Below, piece after piece: positions 1 through 9,453 of a DNA stretch of 64,000 nucleotides (positions within the stretch are counted from its first letter, which is position 1; the number at the start of each line of letters is the position of its first letter). Source of the stretch: Paenibacillus pinisoli (GTDB taxonomy: Bacteria > Bacillota > Bacilli > Paenibacillales > Paenibacillaceae); the NCBI RefSeq assembly GCF_003605435.1, contig NZ_QXQB01000001.1:434001-498000 (forward strand), written 5' to 3'. The notes under the pieces are model-generated. The model was not told the origin of the DNA. It did not search any database and was given only the letters and a program-made list of their open reading frames with translations. A program made the translations under genes and the position numbers.

Positions 1-611
1 ATCTTGGCATGGTGCCCGGATACGAGAATATCCGGAACGCTCCAGCCCCGGAATTCCGGAGGCCTTGTATAATGCGGATGCTCCAGCAGCCCTGTGCTGT
101 AGGAATCCGTTACCGCCGAAGTCTCGTTGCCCAGCACGCCAGGCAGCAGCCGGACCACACTGTCGATAACCGTCATTGCCGGAATCTCACCGCCGGTGAG
201 CACATAGTCCCCTATGGACAGTTCGTCCGTCACGAGATGCTCGCGAATTCGCTCGTCATAACCTTCGTAGTGGCCGCAAATCAACACAAGATGCTGCTCC
301 TTAGAGAGCTCCTCCGCCTTCTGCTGCGTGAACGTTTCCCCTTGCGGGCACATCAGAATAACACGGGGCCTCACGCCCGGATCGGTCTGCAGATCCTCTA
401 CAGCCGCGAATACCGGATCAGGCTTCAGCACCATGCCTCCGCCCCCGCCGTACGGGTAGTCGTCTACCGTGCTGTGCTTGTTGCCGGCATAACGGCGGAA
501 GTTGACCGCCTCAAGCGATACAATCCCTTTCTCCTTCGCCTTGCCCAGAATGCTTACTCCGAAGACACCTTCGAACATCTCCGGGAATAGCGTCAATACA
601 TCAATTCTCAT
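1..611 (-). CDS. trmD: tRNA (guanine-N1)-methyltransferase TrmD, 3' end outside window
   Basis: TrmD methylates N1 of G37 in tRNA with S-adenosylmethionine, which prevents frameshifting. From the ATG at 609-611 the minus strand reads [13 protein letters not shown], then the glycine-rich [13 protein letters not shown] segment, then the trefoil-knot motifs [10 protein letters not shown] and [11 protein letters not shown], then [16 protein letters not shown]. About 203 codons are visible; the family is usually around 240-250 residues, so the C-terminal domain lies beyond the left edge. The start is 4 bases after the rimM stop, so it is co-transcribed with the upstream ribosome genes. Confidence 0.97.
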   Translation of the reverse strand, partial: MRIDVLTLFPEMFEGVFGVSILGKAKEKGIVSLEAVNFRRYAGNKHSTVDDYPYGGGGGMVLKPDPVFAAVEDLQTDPGVRPRVILMCPQGETFTQQKAEELSKEQHLVLICGHYEGYDERIREHLVTDELSIGDYVLTGGEIPAMTVIDSVVRLLPGVLGNETSAVTDSYSTGLLEHPHYTRPPEFRGWSVPDILVSGHHAK

Positions 612-615
612 GGTG

Positions 616-1140
616 CTAGATCAACCCTTCCATGAGCCTTACCGTAACCCGCTTGTCCGTTATGTTCACATCAAGCACCACTTCATCAATAACCGGGAGC
701 AGCAGCTGCTTGCCCTTCGACTTCGGACGGTCGACGACCCACACGTCATTGGCGCCGGGGCTTAGAATTTCGGAGATTGCTCCAAGCTCTTCGCCATCCT
801 CTGTTACAACGGCGCAGCCGATAATTTGATGGTAATAATATTGGCCATCCTCCAGCTCGCCTTGCTCGGTCTCCGATATTTTCAGCAGCCAGCCCTTGTA
901 TTTCTCGACATCGTTAATATTGTTGAAGCCGTCCAGCTTGATCAGATAGACATTCTTCTGCTCTCTGGAGCTCACAATCTTAACTTCGCGGGACTCGCCG
1001 TTCTCTTCATTGACCATCAGAAGCTTGCTGCCGGAAGCAAAGCGCTGGTCCGCGAAATCCGTCTGCGGGAGCACCTTCACATCGCCCCGGATGCCGTGCG
1101 TATTGACGATTTTCCCTACTGTATACCATTTTCCGCTCAT
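616..1140 (-). CDS. rimM: 16S rRNA processing protein RimM
   Basis: RimM binds ribosomal protein S19 and assists maturation of the 30S head. The 174-residue product has the N-terminal RimM beta-barrel signature [17 protein letters not shown] and a C-terminal PRC-barrel ([23 protein letters not shown]). I start it at the ATG at 1138-1140, because AAGGA sits 9 bases upstream; an in-frame ATG 21 bases further up has no ribosome site. It lies between khpA and trmD, the usual Firmicute order. Confidence 0.96.
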   Translation of the reverse strand: MSGKWYTVGKIVNTHGIRGDVKVLPQTDFADQRFASGSKLLMVNEENGESREVKIVSSREQKNVYLIKLDGFNNINDVEKYKGWLLKISETEQGELEDGQYYYHQIIGCAVVTEDGEELGAISEILSPGANDVWVVDRPKSKGKQLLLPVIDEVVLDVNITDKRVTVRLMEGLI

Positions 1141-1229
1141 GCCATCATTCCTTCTTTTCATTGGTTATAGCTATTATAACACGACAAAGAGGGTCAGGAC
1201 ATTCGTCCCAACCCTGAAGATGCAGTCCA

Positions 1230-1460
1230 TTATGAAAGTATATCGACGATGACGCGTTTGCTGGATTTGACAGAGGCGGAGGTAACGACTGTACGCATCG
1301 CTTTCGCAATCCGTCCTTGCTTACCGATAACCTTGCCTATATCATCGGGGTGAACCGACAACTCGTAAACCGTGCTGCGTTCATCTTCCTTCACGCCGAC
1401 CCGCACTTCGTCCGGATGATCCACTAAAGCCTTCGCTATGACAAGAATTAATTCTTTCAT
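1230..1460 (-). CDS. khpA: KH-domain RNA-binding protein KhpA
   Basis: This 76-residue protein is essentially one type II KH domain with the GxxG loop in VIGKQGRIAKAMR. KhpA (YlqC) pairs with KhpB/Jag as an RNA chaperone that affects cell division and cell-wall growth. A GTG lies directly before the ATG, but GGAGG is 8 bases from the ATG and only 5 from the GTG, so I use the ATG. It sits between rpsP and rimM, its standard position. Confidence 0.95.
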   Translation of the reverse strand: MKELILVIAKALVDHPDEVRVGVKEDERSTVYELSVHPDDIGKVIGKQGRIAKAMRTVVTSASVKSSKRVIVDILS

Positions 1461-1485
1461 CACAAAGCCCTCCGCTCTTCAACCG

Positions 1486-1758
1486 TTACTTCTGTTGCTT
1501 AAGCTCATGGAACTTTTTCAAAACGCCAGCTTTGGAAAGCAGGTCGCGAACTGTGTCGGAAGCTTGCGCTCCAGTTTGAAGCCATTTCAGAGCTTTCTCT
1601 TCGTCGATCGAAACTTGAGCTGGCTGTGCAACCGGATTGTAAGTGCCGATTTCTTCAATAAAACGTCCATCACGCGGGGAACGGGAATCCGATACCACTA
1701 CGCGGTAGAAAGGAGCTTTGTGAGCACCCATACGTTTCAAGCGAATACGTACTGCCAT
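1486..1758 (-). CDS. rpsP: 30S ribosomal protein S16
   Basis: Ninety residues beginning [19 protein letters not shown], followed by [19 protein letters not shown], are the diagnostic N-terminus of bS16, a 16S rRNA-binding protein of the small-subunit body. AAGGAGGTG lies 9 bases before this ATG; the upstream in-frame ATG at 1762-1764 is only 3 bases from the same site, so it is not the start. It is the third gene of the ylxM-ffh-rpsP-khpA-rimM-trmD operon. Confidence 0.98.
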   Translation of the reverse strand: MAVRIRLKRMGAHKAPFYRVVVSDSRSPRDGRFIEEIGTYNPVAQPAQVSIDEEKALKWLQTGAQASDTVRDLLSKAGVLKKFHELKQQK

Positions 1759-1803
1759 TATCATTCACCTCCTTCGAAAAATGAACTTGCCTCTATCTAG
1801 ACA

Positions 1804-3183
1804 TTAAAACGGGAATTTCATCTTGCGTCCGAGCATGCCCTTCAGGCCCTTCTTGCCGCCCTTCGGCCCTTTCGGTCCCATCATGGACGAGAATTGCTTC
1901 ATCATCCGGCGCATATCGTCGAACTGCTTGATCAGGCGGTTCACTTCGACGATGGTCGTGCCGCTGCCTGCGGCAACGCGCTTGCGTCTGCTGTGATTCA
2001 GAAGCTCCGGCTTCTGCTTCTCTTCCTTCGTCATGGAGCGGACGATCGCTTCGATGCGGCCGATCTGCTTCTCGTCCACCTTCAAATCCTTCATGCCGCC
2101 TTTCATCTTGTTCATGCCTGGCAGCATATCCATGATCTGATCCAGCGGGCCGAGCTTGCGCACTTGCTCCATCTGGTCCAGGAAGTCGTCAAAGGTAAAT
2201 TCCGCGGTGCGCATCTTGCGCTCCATCTCCGCCGCTTTATCCGCGTCGATGCCTGCCTGCGCCTTCTCGATAAGCGACAGCATGTCGCCCATGCCGAGAA
2301 TACGGGAAGCCATCCGCTCCGGATGGAACGGCTCCAAGGAGTCGATCTTCTCGCCCATTGCGGCGAATTTGATCGGACGGCCCGTAACCGCCTTGACAGA
2401 CAGCGCCGCGCCGCCGCGCGTATCGCCGTCAAGCTTTGTCAGCACGACGCCGCTTAGCTCAAGCTGATCATGGAAGCTCTGCGCGACGTTGACCGCATCT
2501 TGACCGGTCATGGCGTCGACGACGAGGAGAACCTCGTCCGGCTTCACATGCTCATGGATGCGCTTCAGCTCATCCATAAGCTCTTCATCGATATGCAGAC
2601 GGCCTGCGGTATCGAAGATGATGTAGTCATTGCCGTTATCCTTCGCATGCTGGAGGCCAGCCTTCGCGATCTCAACCGGAGAAGTCTTGTCGCCAAGGGA
2701 GAATACCGGCGCGCCGATCTGCTCGCCCAGCACCTGCAGCTGCTTGATCGCGGCGGGACGATAGATATCGCAGGCTACCAGAAGCGGCTTATGGTTGCCC
2801 TTCTGAAGCAGCTTCGCCAGCTTGCCTGACGTCGTGGTCTTACCGGCGCCCTGCAAGCCGACCATCATGATGACGGTCGGAGGCTTGTTCGCCTTGGCGA
2901 GCTTCGCCTGCGTGCCGCCCATCAGCTCCGTCAGTTCCTTGTTGACAATATCGATGATGACCATCCCCGGCGTGAAGCTCTTGGACACGTCAAGACCGAT
3001 TGCTTTCTCCTTCACCTTGGCGATGAAGTCCTTCACGACTTTAAAGTTAACATCGGCCTCCAGAAGCGCCAGGCGAACCTCTCGCATCGCGTCATTGACA
3101 TCGGCTTCGCTTACCTTGCCTTTGCCCTTCAGCTTGCTGAACACATTCTGAAGCCGATTGCTTAAGCTTTCAAATGCTGCCAT
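1804..3183 (-). CDS. ffh: Signal recognition particle protein Ffh (SRP54)
   Basis: Ffh is the GTPase and signal-sequence-binding subunit of the signal recognition particle; with the 4.5S/6S RNA it delivers nascent membrane and secreted proteins to FtsY. The 459 residues contain the N domain, the G domain ([15 protein letters not shown] near residue 107, [15 protein letters not shown]) and a methionine-rich M domain with the RNA-binding segment near [19 protein letters not shown] lies 9 bases before the ATG. The gene overlaps the end of ylxM by 22 bases, which suggests translational coupling. Confidence 0.98.
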   Translation of the reverse strand: MAAFESLSNRLQNVFSKLKGKGKVSEADVNDAMREVRLALLEADVNFKVVKDFIAKVKEKAIGLDVSKSFTPGMVIIDIVNKELTELMGGTQAKLAKANKPPTVIMMVGLQGAGKTTTSGKLAKLLQKGNHKPLLVACDIYRPAAIKQLQVLGEQIGAPVFSLGDKTSPVEIAKAGLQHAKDNGNDYIIFDTAGRLHIDEELMDELKRIHEHVKPDEVLLVVDAMTGQDAVNVAQSFHDQLELSGVVLTKLDGDTRGGAALSVKAVTGRPIKFAAMGEKIDSLEPFHPERMASRILGMGDMLSLIEKAQAGIDADKAAEMERKMRTAEFTFDDFLDQMEQVRKLGPLDQIMDMLPGMNKMKGGMKDLKVDEKQIGRIEAIVRSMTKEEKQKPELLNHSRRKRVAAGSGTTIVEVNRLIKQFDDMRRMMKQFSSMMGPKGPKGGKKGLKGMLGRKMKFPF

Positions 3184-3572
3184 GAACTCTCGCCTCCTTC
3201 TCTTGCCGTTCCTTCCGCCGCCCGAAACTGCTCGATGGCGTCGATGATCGACTGTTTATCCCATTCATTCGTCACGATAGCCTTCACGTCGCGCTCCAGC
3301 TTGTCCGTCATCTCCATCAGCCGCTCATGCTTCGCCAGAAGAGCAAGCTTCTCTTCGTAGCTCTCAAGTATAGCCTCGGCACGCTTGATGTTGTCGTAGA
3401 CCGCCTGGCGGCTAATCCCGAACTCCGATGCGATCTCGCCAAGCGAGAAGTCATCGTGATAATAATAAGTAAGTATAGTACGCTGCTTATCGGTAAGCAA
3501 GCTCTCGTAGAAGTCGAACAGCAAATTCACTCTTGTCGTTCTGGCTAAGGCATCCGGCGTATGCTCCTTCAT
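3162..3572 (-). CDS. ylxM: YlxM/p13 family SRP-associated helix-turn-helix protein
   Basis: Product of 136 residues with a sigma-region-4-like helix-turn-helix ([20 protein letters not shown]) preceded by [14 protein letters not shown]. The YlxM family is encoded directly upstream of ffh in Firmicutes and is thought to modulate SRP; it is named for that position more than for a proven DNA target. I use the ATG at 3570-3572, which has AGGAGG 7 bases upstream; a further 10 in-frame codons upstream lack a ribosome site. It is the first gene of the operon. Confidence 0.94.
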   Translation of the reverse strand: MKEHTPDALARTTRVNLLFDFYESLLTDKQRTILTYYYHDDFSLGEIASEFGISRQAVYDNIKRAEAILESYEEKLALLAKHERLMEMTDKLERDVKAIVTNEWDKQSIIDAIEQFRAAEGTAREGGESSWQHLKA

Positions 3573-3646
3573 CCCTTCGCCTCCTTCTTCGTCTTGCCGC
3601 ATAATACCGTCAAGGAAAATCCCTTTACACTATTGCAACGACTCTT

Positions 3647-3675
3647 ATCATACATGATGGCGAATGCCCTGTCAA
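3647..3675 (-). promoter_or_regulatory. SigA-type promoter of the ylxM-ffh-rpsP-trmD operon
   Basis: On the minus strand TTGACA (3670-3675) and TATGAT (3647-3652) are separated by exactly 17 bases. This is a near-consensus vegetative promoter about 75 bases ahead of the ylxM start. No other strong promoter is evident down to trmD. Confidence 0.85.
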
Positions 3676-3716
3676 GCAATTAACCTTGTCACTTCTCAAA
3701 TCATGCTTTTAGATAG

Positions 3717-3757
3717 AAAACGTCCAATAACGGACCGGAATCGGCCGTCATTGGACG
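3717..3757 (-). terminator. Terminator after ftsY
   Basis: The arms 3721-3733 and 3745-3757 pair over 13 positions with one internal mismatch, and on the minus strand the hairpin is followed by TTTTCTAT. It sits 14 bases past the ftsY stop and just before the ylxM promoter, so it separates the two operons. Confidence 0.85.
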
Positions 3758-3770
3758 CAAGGCGCATGCT

Positions 3771-4778
3771 TTAGTTTGCAGCCGGAGGCTGCTCCTCTGT
3801 CTCGCGGCTGATCAAGCCGGCGAACAAGGCGTGTACGAATTGCTCGGAATCAAAGGTTTGCAAATCGCCCATCTTCTCGCCCAGGCCTACCAGCTTCACC
3901 GGCAGATTAAGCTCATTGCGGATCGCAACGACAATACCGCCCTTGGCTGTTCCGTCCAGCTTCGTCAGAACAAGTCCGGTAACGCCGCTCTTCTCGCCGA
4001 ACAGCTTCGCTTGGCTGAGCGCGTTCTGGCCCGTTGTAGCATCCAGCACCAGAAGCACTTCATGAGGCGCTTCCGGCAATTCGCGCTGAATAACCCGGAA
4101 AATTTTGTTCAGCTCTTCCATCAGATTGCTTTTGTTCTGCAATCGTCCCGCAGTGTCGCAAAGCAAGACGTCAACCTTGCGCTGCTTGGCCGCCTGTACG
4201 GCATCGAACATAACGGCAGCAGGATCGGCGCCTGACGATTGCTTGATGACGTCTACGCCTACACGCTGTCCCCATACTTCCAGCTGCTCGATCGCGCCTG
4301 CGCGGAACGTATCGCCAGCCGCCATCAAGACGCTCTTGCCTTCACTCTTGAATTTATGCGCCAGCTTGCCGATCGTTGTTGTCTTGCCGACGCCGTTGAC
4401 ACCAACGAATAGAATAACGGTAATTTGCCCTGTAGGCGCCATGCGAAGCTCCGCATGATCATCTCCCTTAAGCAGCTCGACCAGCTTCTCCGACAGCACC
4501 GGCTGCAAATCTGCCGCTTCCTCGATTTTGCGCTTTTTCACTTCAGCGCGCAGCTCGTCGATTAGCTTCATGACCGTATTGACGCCTACGTCAGCGCCAA
4601 TCAGAATTTCTTCCAGTTCCTCGTAGAATTCCTCGTCAATCTTCTTGCGGCGTGTAATCAGCTCCTCGACCTTCTCTACGAAAGCCGTGCGCGTCTTCGC
4701 CAATCCTTCTTTAAATACGTTCGTGACCGCTTCCGTCTTGGAAGCGATGCTTTCCTTCAGCTTTTTGAAAAAACTCAT
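3771..4778 (-). CDS. ftsY: Signal recognition particle receptor FtsY
   Basis: FtsY is the SRP receptor GTPase at the membrane and forms the twin GTPase complex with Ffh. The 335 residues have an N-terminal helical region with a short charged leader (no long acidic A domain, normal for Gram-positives) and the NG domain: GVNGVGKTTTIGKLAHK near residue 129, DTAGRLQNK, TKLDGTAKGG. AGGAGG precedes the ATG by 10 bases. It follows smc by 47 bases and ends at a terminator. Confidence 0.98.
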   Translation of the reverse strand: MSFFKKLKESIASKTEAVTNVFKEGLAKTRTAFVEKVEELITRRKKIDEEFYEELEEILIGADVGVNTVMKLIDELRAEVKKRKIEEAADLQPVLSEKLVELLKGDDHAELRMAPTGQITVILFVGVNGVGKTTTIGKLAHKFKSEGKSVLMAAGDTFRAGAIEQLEVWGQRVGVDVIKQSSGADPAAVMFDAVQAAKQRKVDVLLCDTAGRLQNKSNLMEELNKIFRVIQRELPEAPHEVLLVLDATTGQNALSQAKLFGEKSGVTGLVLTKLDGTAKGGIVVAIRNELNLPVKLVGLGEKMGDLQTFDSEQFVHALFAGLISRETEEQPPAAN

Positions 4779-4825
4779 CCCAGCCGTTCCTCCTGACCTT
4801 TCCTAACCTGCATATATAGTTTCAA

Positions 4826-7800
4826 TTAAGCCGATACCGGCTCTCCCTCTTCTTCCAGGCGTACGGACACGAGCTTCGAGACGCCGCCCTCTTCCATCGT
4901 AACCCCGTAGAGCACATCCGCTTCCTCCATCGTTCCCTTGCGGTGGGTGACGACGATGAACTGCGTCAACTCCGAGAACTCGCGCAAGTATTGCGCAAAG
5001 CGGGATACGTTCGCTTCATCCAGTGCGGCCTCGACCTCGTCTAGCACGCAGAACGGCACAGGCTTCACCTGCAGGATCGCGAACAACAGCGCAATCGCCG
5101 TCAGCGCCCGCTCGCCGCCGGAGAGCAGCTGCAGGTTCTGCAGCTTCTTGCCTGGAGGCTGTGCCACGATATCGATACCGGTGTCAAGGACATTGTCCGG
5201 GTCAACCATAACAAGATCAGCCCGTCCGCCGCCGAACAGCTTGGAGAATACAACGACAAAATGTCCGCGAATCGCTTCGAAAGTCGTCCGGAACCGCTTC
5301 GACATCTCTTCGTCCATCTCTTTGATAACCTGATAAAGCGCCGTCTTCGCATCGATAAGATCGTTCTTCTGCTCCGACAGGAATTCATAGCGTTCCTTGA
5401 CGCGTTCATATTCCTCGATTGCGCCCAGGTTAACCTCACCCAGCGCGGCAATCTGGCGCTTCAGGTCGCGAACCTCATTCTGGGTGCCAAGCACATCCTC
5501 CGGCACCGGGTATTGCTCCTTCGCCAGTTCAAAGCTAAGCTCGTATTCCTCGCTCAGCTTGCGGAGCAGGTTGTCCAGCTCCACGTCCTGCCGGTTGACG
5601 GCAATCTCGGTGCTTCGCATCTGATCCTCTACGGCGCGAAGCTGGGCGCGCTGCTCCTTCGTCTCGCTCTCGCCTTGCTCCAGCTCCGCAATGCGCTGCG
5701 CTCTTGCAGCACGCTTCAGATCCGTCTGCTCGGCGCAGTTCGCCTTCTTGATGCGCAGATGATTGAGCTGCTCAATCTGGGCCACGCTCTCCTCGGCATG
5801 TCTTGCGATCTCTTCCACCTGCTGCTCCGACAAGGAGCGCAGACCCGCCAGCTCGCTCTTGGCACGCTGAATATCGCTTCTGACACGGCTTGCTTGATCC
5901 TCGAAGCTGTGCTTCTCTTGATCGGTCTTCGCCACCGCGATCTTAATATCAGTCAGTTGTCCCTGCAGCTCTTCCTTAGCCGTCTCACTCGCCTTGCGGC
6001 GCTCTTCGGCCAAGCGAATCGCTTCCTGCAGCCTGGCCTCGTCCAGCGTCAATTGCTCCAGACGCTGCTCCGCCGCAGCCGCCATCTCTTCGATCTGCTC
6101 CTGCTCTTCCGTCTGGGAGCTTCTCTCCGAGGATGATACAGCGCTTTGCTCTGACAGCAGCTTCGCCTCAGAACCAAGCTGCTGCAGCTCCGCCCGGATG
6201 CCCTGCTCCTGAATACGCGTCTGCTCCGCTTTCTCGCGCAGCTCTTCCATATCCTGCGAGCGGATGGAATGCTCCTTGCGCAGATCGCTGAGCCGGTTCT
6301 TCAGCTCCGCAACCGTTGCTTTCGCATCCTTGATCTCCTGGTCTAGCGCTTCGATCTGCCGTCCTCTTCCGAGCAAGCTTGCGCCTTTCTTCTGCAAGCT
6401 GCCGCCCGTCATCGAGCCGCCGGCGTTGACGACATCGCCTTCCAGCGTCACGACGCGGTAACGGTACTGGCACTTTGAAGCGATGCGGTTCGCCTGCTCC
6501 AGTGTCTCCGCGAGCAGCACGTTGCCAAGCAGGTTGTTCACGATCGCCTGGTAACGGTCATCGCAGCCGACCAGATCAGCTGCAACGCCGACAAAGCCTT
6601 CGACCGAAGCGGCCGTCCGTTTGTCATGCTCCGGCACCATCCGGCCCCGGATAACATCCAGCGGGAGGAAGGTTGCACGGCCAAGCTGCCGCTGCTTGAG
6701 GAACGCAATCGCCGCACGAGCGGTGCGCTCATCCTCCATGACGACATGCTGAAGCGCGCCGCCAAGCGCTGTCTCCACCGCAATCTCAATGCGCTGCGGC
6801 ACCCGAATCAGCTCGGCGACAGCGCCGTGAACCCCTTCAATTGCGCCGGAGCCGCGGCGTGCAGACTTGAGCACTTCCTTAACGCCCTGCATAAAGCCGT
6901 CAAGCGCGTCCTGCATTTCCTTCATCGTATCGCGACGGGAAATATGGCTGTCGAGCCGCTGCTCCCACTTGCGGATAGCCGTCATGACTTCATCCAGCTG
7001 AACAGTGAGCCCCTTCGTCGCTTCCGATTGCTCCAGCATGCGGTTCCGAATCGAACCAAGAGACTCCAGCGTATCGGCCAGCGACTGCTCCAGCCCGCTG
7101 CGTCTCTCGTCGAGACGGGCCTTCTGCTCCGTCCACTTGGATTCGTCCTCGCTCAGCCGCTCCATGCGTCGCTGTAGCGTCTCCCGCTGCTGCGACGCAT
7201 AGCGGATTTCATTGCGATGCTGCGCCATCGCGCTCAGTACGTCCAGGAGCTCGCTCTTCAGCTTCTCCTCCGCATCCACCACTGCGCCGCCTGCGACTCC
7301 AATGAGATTCGCTTCTTCGGCAGCCAGCTTGGCGCGAAGCTCAGCAAGCTCCAGCTCCAGCGCAGCGGCGCGGCTGCGATACTCCGCTTCCTCTTTGACC
7401 AGCGCTACGATCCGCTCGTCCTGCGCTGCAATGGATTCCTCCAGCTGGCGCTTGTTCTGCTCCAGGTTGCGGCCGCGCTCCTTCAGCACTTCGCCGTAGC
7501 CCTCGCATTTCTCCGCGTCTTCGCTGATCTGCAGCATAGACGCATGCAACACGTCGAGCTCCTGTTCGATCTCGCGCAATTGAAGACGGTCCTGCTCCAG
7601 ATGCGCATCATGCTTGCTGACGACAGTAGACAGCTGAAGCTGCTCCTCTTGAAGCTTCTCCAGCTTGTCCGTCGCCTGCGACCAGGCCTGATGCACCGTC
7701 TCTATATTATGTACGTACATCGAAATTTCTTTGGTTTTGAGCGTTTCCTTCAGCGCTTTGAAGTGGATCGCCTTCTCCGACTGCTTGCGCAGCGGCTCGA

Positions 7801-8404
7801 CTTGATCCTCCAGCTCCGACACGAGGTCATGAATCCGAAGCAGATTCTGCTCGGTCTCATCGAGCTTCTTCTGCGCTTCGCGCTTGCGGGACTTGTATTT
7901 CACTATGCCGGATGCTTCCTCGAAGATACCCCGGCGGTCCTCGGAGCGCGTACTCAGAATCTCCTCAATACGCCCCTGCCCGATAATGGAGTAGGCTTCT
8001 TTGCCGATGCCCGTATCCATGAACAGCTCGGTAATATCCTTCAGCCGGCATGGCTGCTTGTTAATCATATATTCGCTATCGCCGCTCCGGTGAACCCTTC
8101 TCGTCACCGTTACCTCGTTATACTCCAGCGGCAGAGCGCCGTCCGCATTATCGAGCGTAAGCGAAACCTCGCCGTAATTGACCGCTTTGCGCGCGTCGCT
8201 GCCGGCGAATATAATATCCTCCATCTTGCCGCCGCGCAGGCTCTTGGCGCTTTGTTCGCCAAGCACCCAACGGATGCCGTCGGAGATATTGCTTTTCCCT
8301 GAGCCGTTCGGCCCGACCACCGCCGTAATACCGGTTACAAATTCAAGCTCGGTCTTGTCGGCGAAGGATTTGAAACCCGCTAATTCGATCCGCTTCAAAA
8401 ACAT
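4826..8404 (-). CDS. smc: Chromosome segregation ATPase SMC
   Basis: SMC with ScpA and ScpB forms the bacterial condensin. At 1192 residues the length is typical. Visible parts are the N-terminal Walker A GPNGSGKSNISDGIRWVLG (residues 32-50), long heptad-rich coiled coils, a hinge around residues 510-670 (GAIEGVHGAVAELI, GGSMTGGS), the returning coiled coil, and a C-terminal head with the ABC signature LLSGGERALTA and Walker B CVLDEVEAALDE. A modest GAGGTG site precedes the ATG. The gap to rnc is 344 bases and contains terminator-like hairpins, so smc-ftsY may be partly uncoupled from rnc. Confidence 0.98.
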   Translation of the reverse strand: MFLKRIELAGFKSFADKTELEFVTGITAVVGPNGSGKSNISDGIRWVLGEQSAKSLRGGKMEDIIFAGSDARKAVNYGEVSLTLDNADGALPLEYNEVTVTRRVHRSGDSEYMINKQPCRLKDITELFMDTGIGKEAYSIIGQGRIEEILSTRSEDRRGIFEEASGIVKYKSRKREAQKKLDETEQNLLRIHDLVSELEDQVEPLRKQSEKAIHFKALKETLKTKEISMYVHNIETVHQAWSQATDKLEKLQEEQLQLSTVVSKHDAHLEQDRLQLREIEQELDVLHASMLQISEDAEKCEGYGEVLKERGRNLEQNKRQLEESIAAQDERIVALVKEEAEYRSRAAALELELAELRAKLAAEEANLIGVAGGAVVDAEEKLKSELLDVLSAMAQHRNEIRYASQQRETLQRRMERLSEDESKWTEQKARLDERRSGLEQSLADTLESLGSIRNRMLEQSEATKGLTVQLDEVMTAIRKWEQRLDSHISRRDTMKEMQDALDGFMQGVKEVLKSARRGSGAIEGVHGAVAELIRVPQRIEIAVETALGGALQHVVMEDERTARAAIAFLKQRQLGRATFLPLDVIRGRMVPEHDKRTAASVEGFVGVAADLVGCDDRYQAIVNNLLGNVLLAETLEQANRIASKCQYRYRVVTLEGDVVNAGGSMTGGSLQKKGASLLGRGRQIEALDQEIKDAKATVAELKNRLSDLRKEHSIRSQDMEELREKAEQTRIQEQGIRAELQQLGSEAKLLSEQSAVSSSERSSQTEEQEQIEEMAAAAEQRLEQLTLDEARLQEAIRLAEERRKASETAKEELQGQLTDIKIAVAKTDQEKHSFEDQASRVRSDIQRAKSELAGLRSLSEQQVEEIARHAEESVAQIEQLNHLRIKKANCAEQTDLKRAARAQRIAELEQGESETKEQRAQLRAVEDQMRSTEIAVNRQDVELDNLLRKLSEEYELSFELAKEQYPVPEDVLGTQNEVRDLKRQIAALGEVNLGAIEEYERVKERYEFLSEQKNDLIDAKTALYQVIKEMDEEMSKRFRTTFEAIRGHFVVVFSKLFGGGRADLVMVDPDNVLDTGIDIVAQPPGKKLQNLQLLSGGERALTAIALLFAILQVKPVPFCVLDEVEAALDEANVSRFAQYLREFSELTQFIVVTHRKGTMEEADVLYGVTMEEGGVSKLVSVRLEEEGEPVSA

Positions 8405-8494
8405 AGTTTGGCTTTCACCTCACCCTACATTGTACCACATAATCGTTATTTGCGTTAACCATTTCCGGCGCTGACAGGAGGGATATCACATCCC

Positions 8495-8520
8495 AAAAAA
8501 AGAGAGACATCACACCTCTC
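8495..8520 (-). terminator. Weak terminator-like hairpin upstream of smc
   Basis: A five-pair GAGAG/CTCTC stem with a 9-base loop (8502-8520) is followed on the minus strand by seven T residues. The stem is short, so this is tentative. Confidence 0.4.
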
Positions 8521-8630
8521 CGATTTCTTGCCAAATCCGCATGTTCCGCTGTAGCCTCTTAATTCTGACTGCCTGATTTTCTTCTCGAAAGCCAGTCCTT
8601 AATGAACGTTAACAAGTCCATCTCCACCAG

Positions 8631-8673
8631 CAAAAAGACCCCTTCGAACCGTTATCCGGCCAAAAGAGGTCTT
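8631..8673 (-). terminator. Terminator downstream of rnc
   Basis: The arms 8635-8645 and 8663-8673 pair over 11 positions (two G-U pairs) around a 17-base loop, and the minus-strand transcript continues into a TTTTT run. It lies about 75 bases past the rnc stop and could end or attenuate the fatty-acid operon. Confidence 0.75.
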
Positions 8674-8748
8674 ATCCATCCGATATTGTCGACATCGCAG
8701 AAGCCCATAAGCACTCCCGCGTCCACGGCAGCCGCACGATTGGCGCCC

Positions 8749-9453
8749 TCACGCATCATGGGCGGCCAGCGTATTCCACGCTTCCGCAGCAGCCCGCTGC
8801 TCCGCTTCCTTCTTCGTTCGTCCGGCGCCAAGTCCGTACCGTTCCTCGCCGAGACATACCTCAACGATAAACTCGCGGTCATGCGCAGGCCCGCGCTCTT
8901 CCACAATGCGGTATTCGACCGGCCCAAGGCCGTTATGCTGCGCTTTCTCCTGCAGCTTCGACTTGGCATCCTTCATGAGCAGGCCAAAATCGTTGGACTC
9001 GATGAACGGAAACATATGCTCTTCCAGAAAAACACGCGTCCGCTCAATACCCGCATCCAGGAAGATCGCGCCGATAAACGACTCGAACAAATCCGCCAGC
9101 AGCGCTTGCCGGTGCCTGCCTCCAAGCTGCTCCTCGCCCCGTCCCAGCAGCACATACTTGCCCAGCTCCATCCGCTCCGCAAAGTAAGCAAGCGACGGCT
9201 CGCAGACGACGGACGCCCGCATCCGGGTAAGCTCGCCTTCAGGCCGCTTCGGATAGGTAGTGAACAAATATTCGGAGACCAATAGCTGAAGCACCGCATC
9301 GCCCAAAAACTCCAGACGCTCGTTGTCCTGCACCGAGCCGCGCTTATGCTCATTCACATAAGAAGTGTGCGTGAACGCTTGTCTTAGCAGTCTTGGACGC
9401 TTGAAAGCGAGCTGCAGCTTCTGCTGCAGCTCGTCAAAATGTTCATGCTTCAT
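8749..9453 (-). CDS. rnc: Ribonuclease III
   Basis: RNase III cuts double-stranded RNA in rRNA maturation and antisense decay. The 234 residues show the catalytic signature [19 protein letters not shown] near residue 43, the second acidic cluster ([17 protein letters not shown]) and a C-terminal dsRNA-binding domain ([38 protein letters not shown]). The start ATG overlaps the fabF stop by 11 bases and has no strong ribosome site of its own, so it is probably translated by coupling to fabF. Confidence 0.97.
   Translation of the reverse strand: MKHEHFDELQQKLQLAFKRPRLLRQAFTHTSYVNEHKRGSVQDNERLEFLGDAVLQLLVSEYLFTTYPKRPEGELTRMRASVVCEPSLAYFAERMELGKYVLLGRGEEQLGGRHRQALLADLFESFIGAIFLDAGIERTRVFLEEHMFPFIESNDFGLLMKDAKSKLQEKAQHNGLGPVEYRIVEERGPAHDREFIVEVCLGEERYGLGAGRTKKEAEQRAAAEAWNTLAAHDA

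Larger units (their letters stand above)
8405..8748. other. Intergenic region between rnc and smc
   Basis: This 344-base gap holds two hairpins oriented for minus-strand transcripts (listed separately). The only small reading frame with any appeal is a 22-codon GTG-initiated frame at 8559-8627 whose ribosome site is weak. No clear smc promoter was recognised here. Confidence 0.6.

Noticed and set aside
5261-6136. Long open frame on the plus strand opposite smc
   Set aside because: It is antisense to the SMC coiled coil, Leu/Arg-rich in the way of codon shadows, and has no ribosome site or recognisable motif.
7217-8302. 361-codon open frame on the plus strand opposite smc
   Set aside because: Shadow of the highly biased smc codons; the minus-strand frame is unmistakably SMC.
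8559-8627. Possible 22-residue peptide (MEMDLLTFIKDWLSRRKS) between rnc and smc
   Set aside because: GTG start directly behind a terminator T run, poor ribosome site; cannot be separated from chance.
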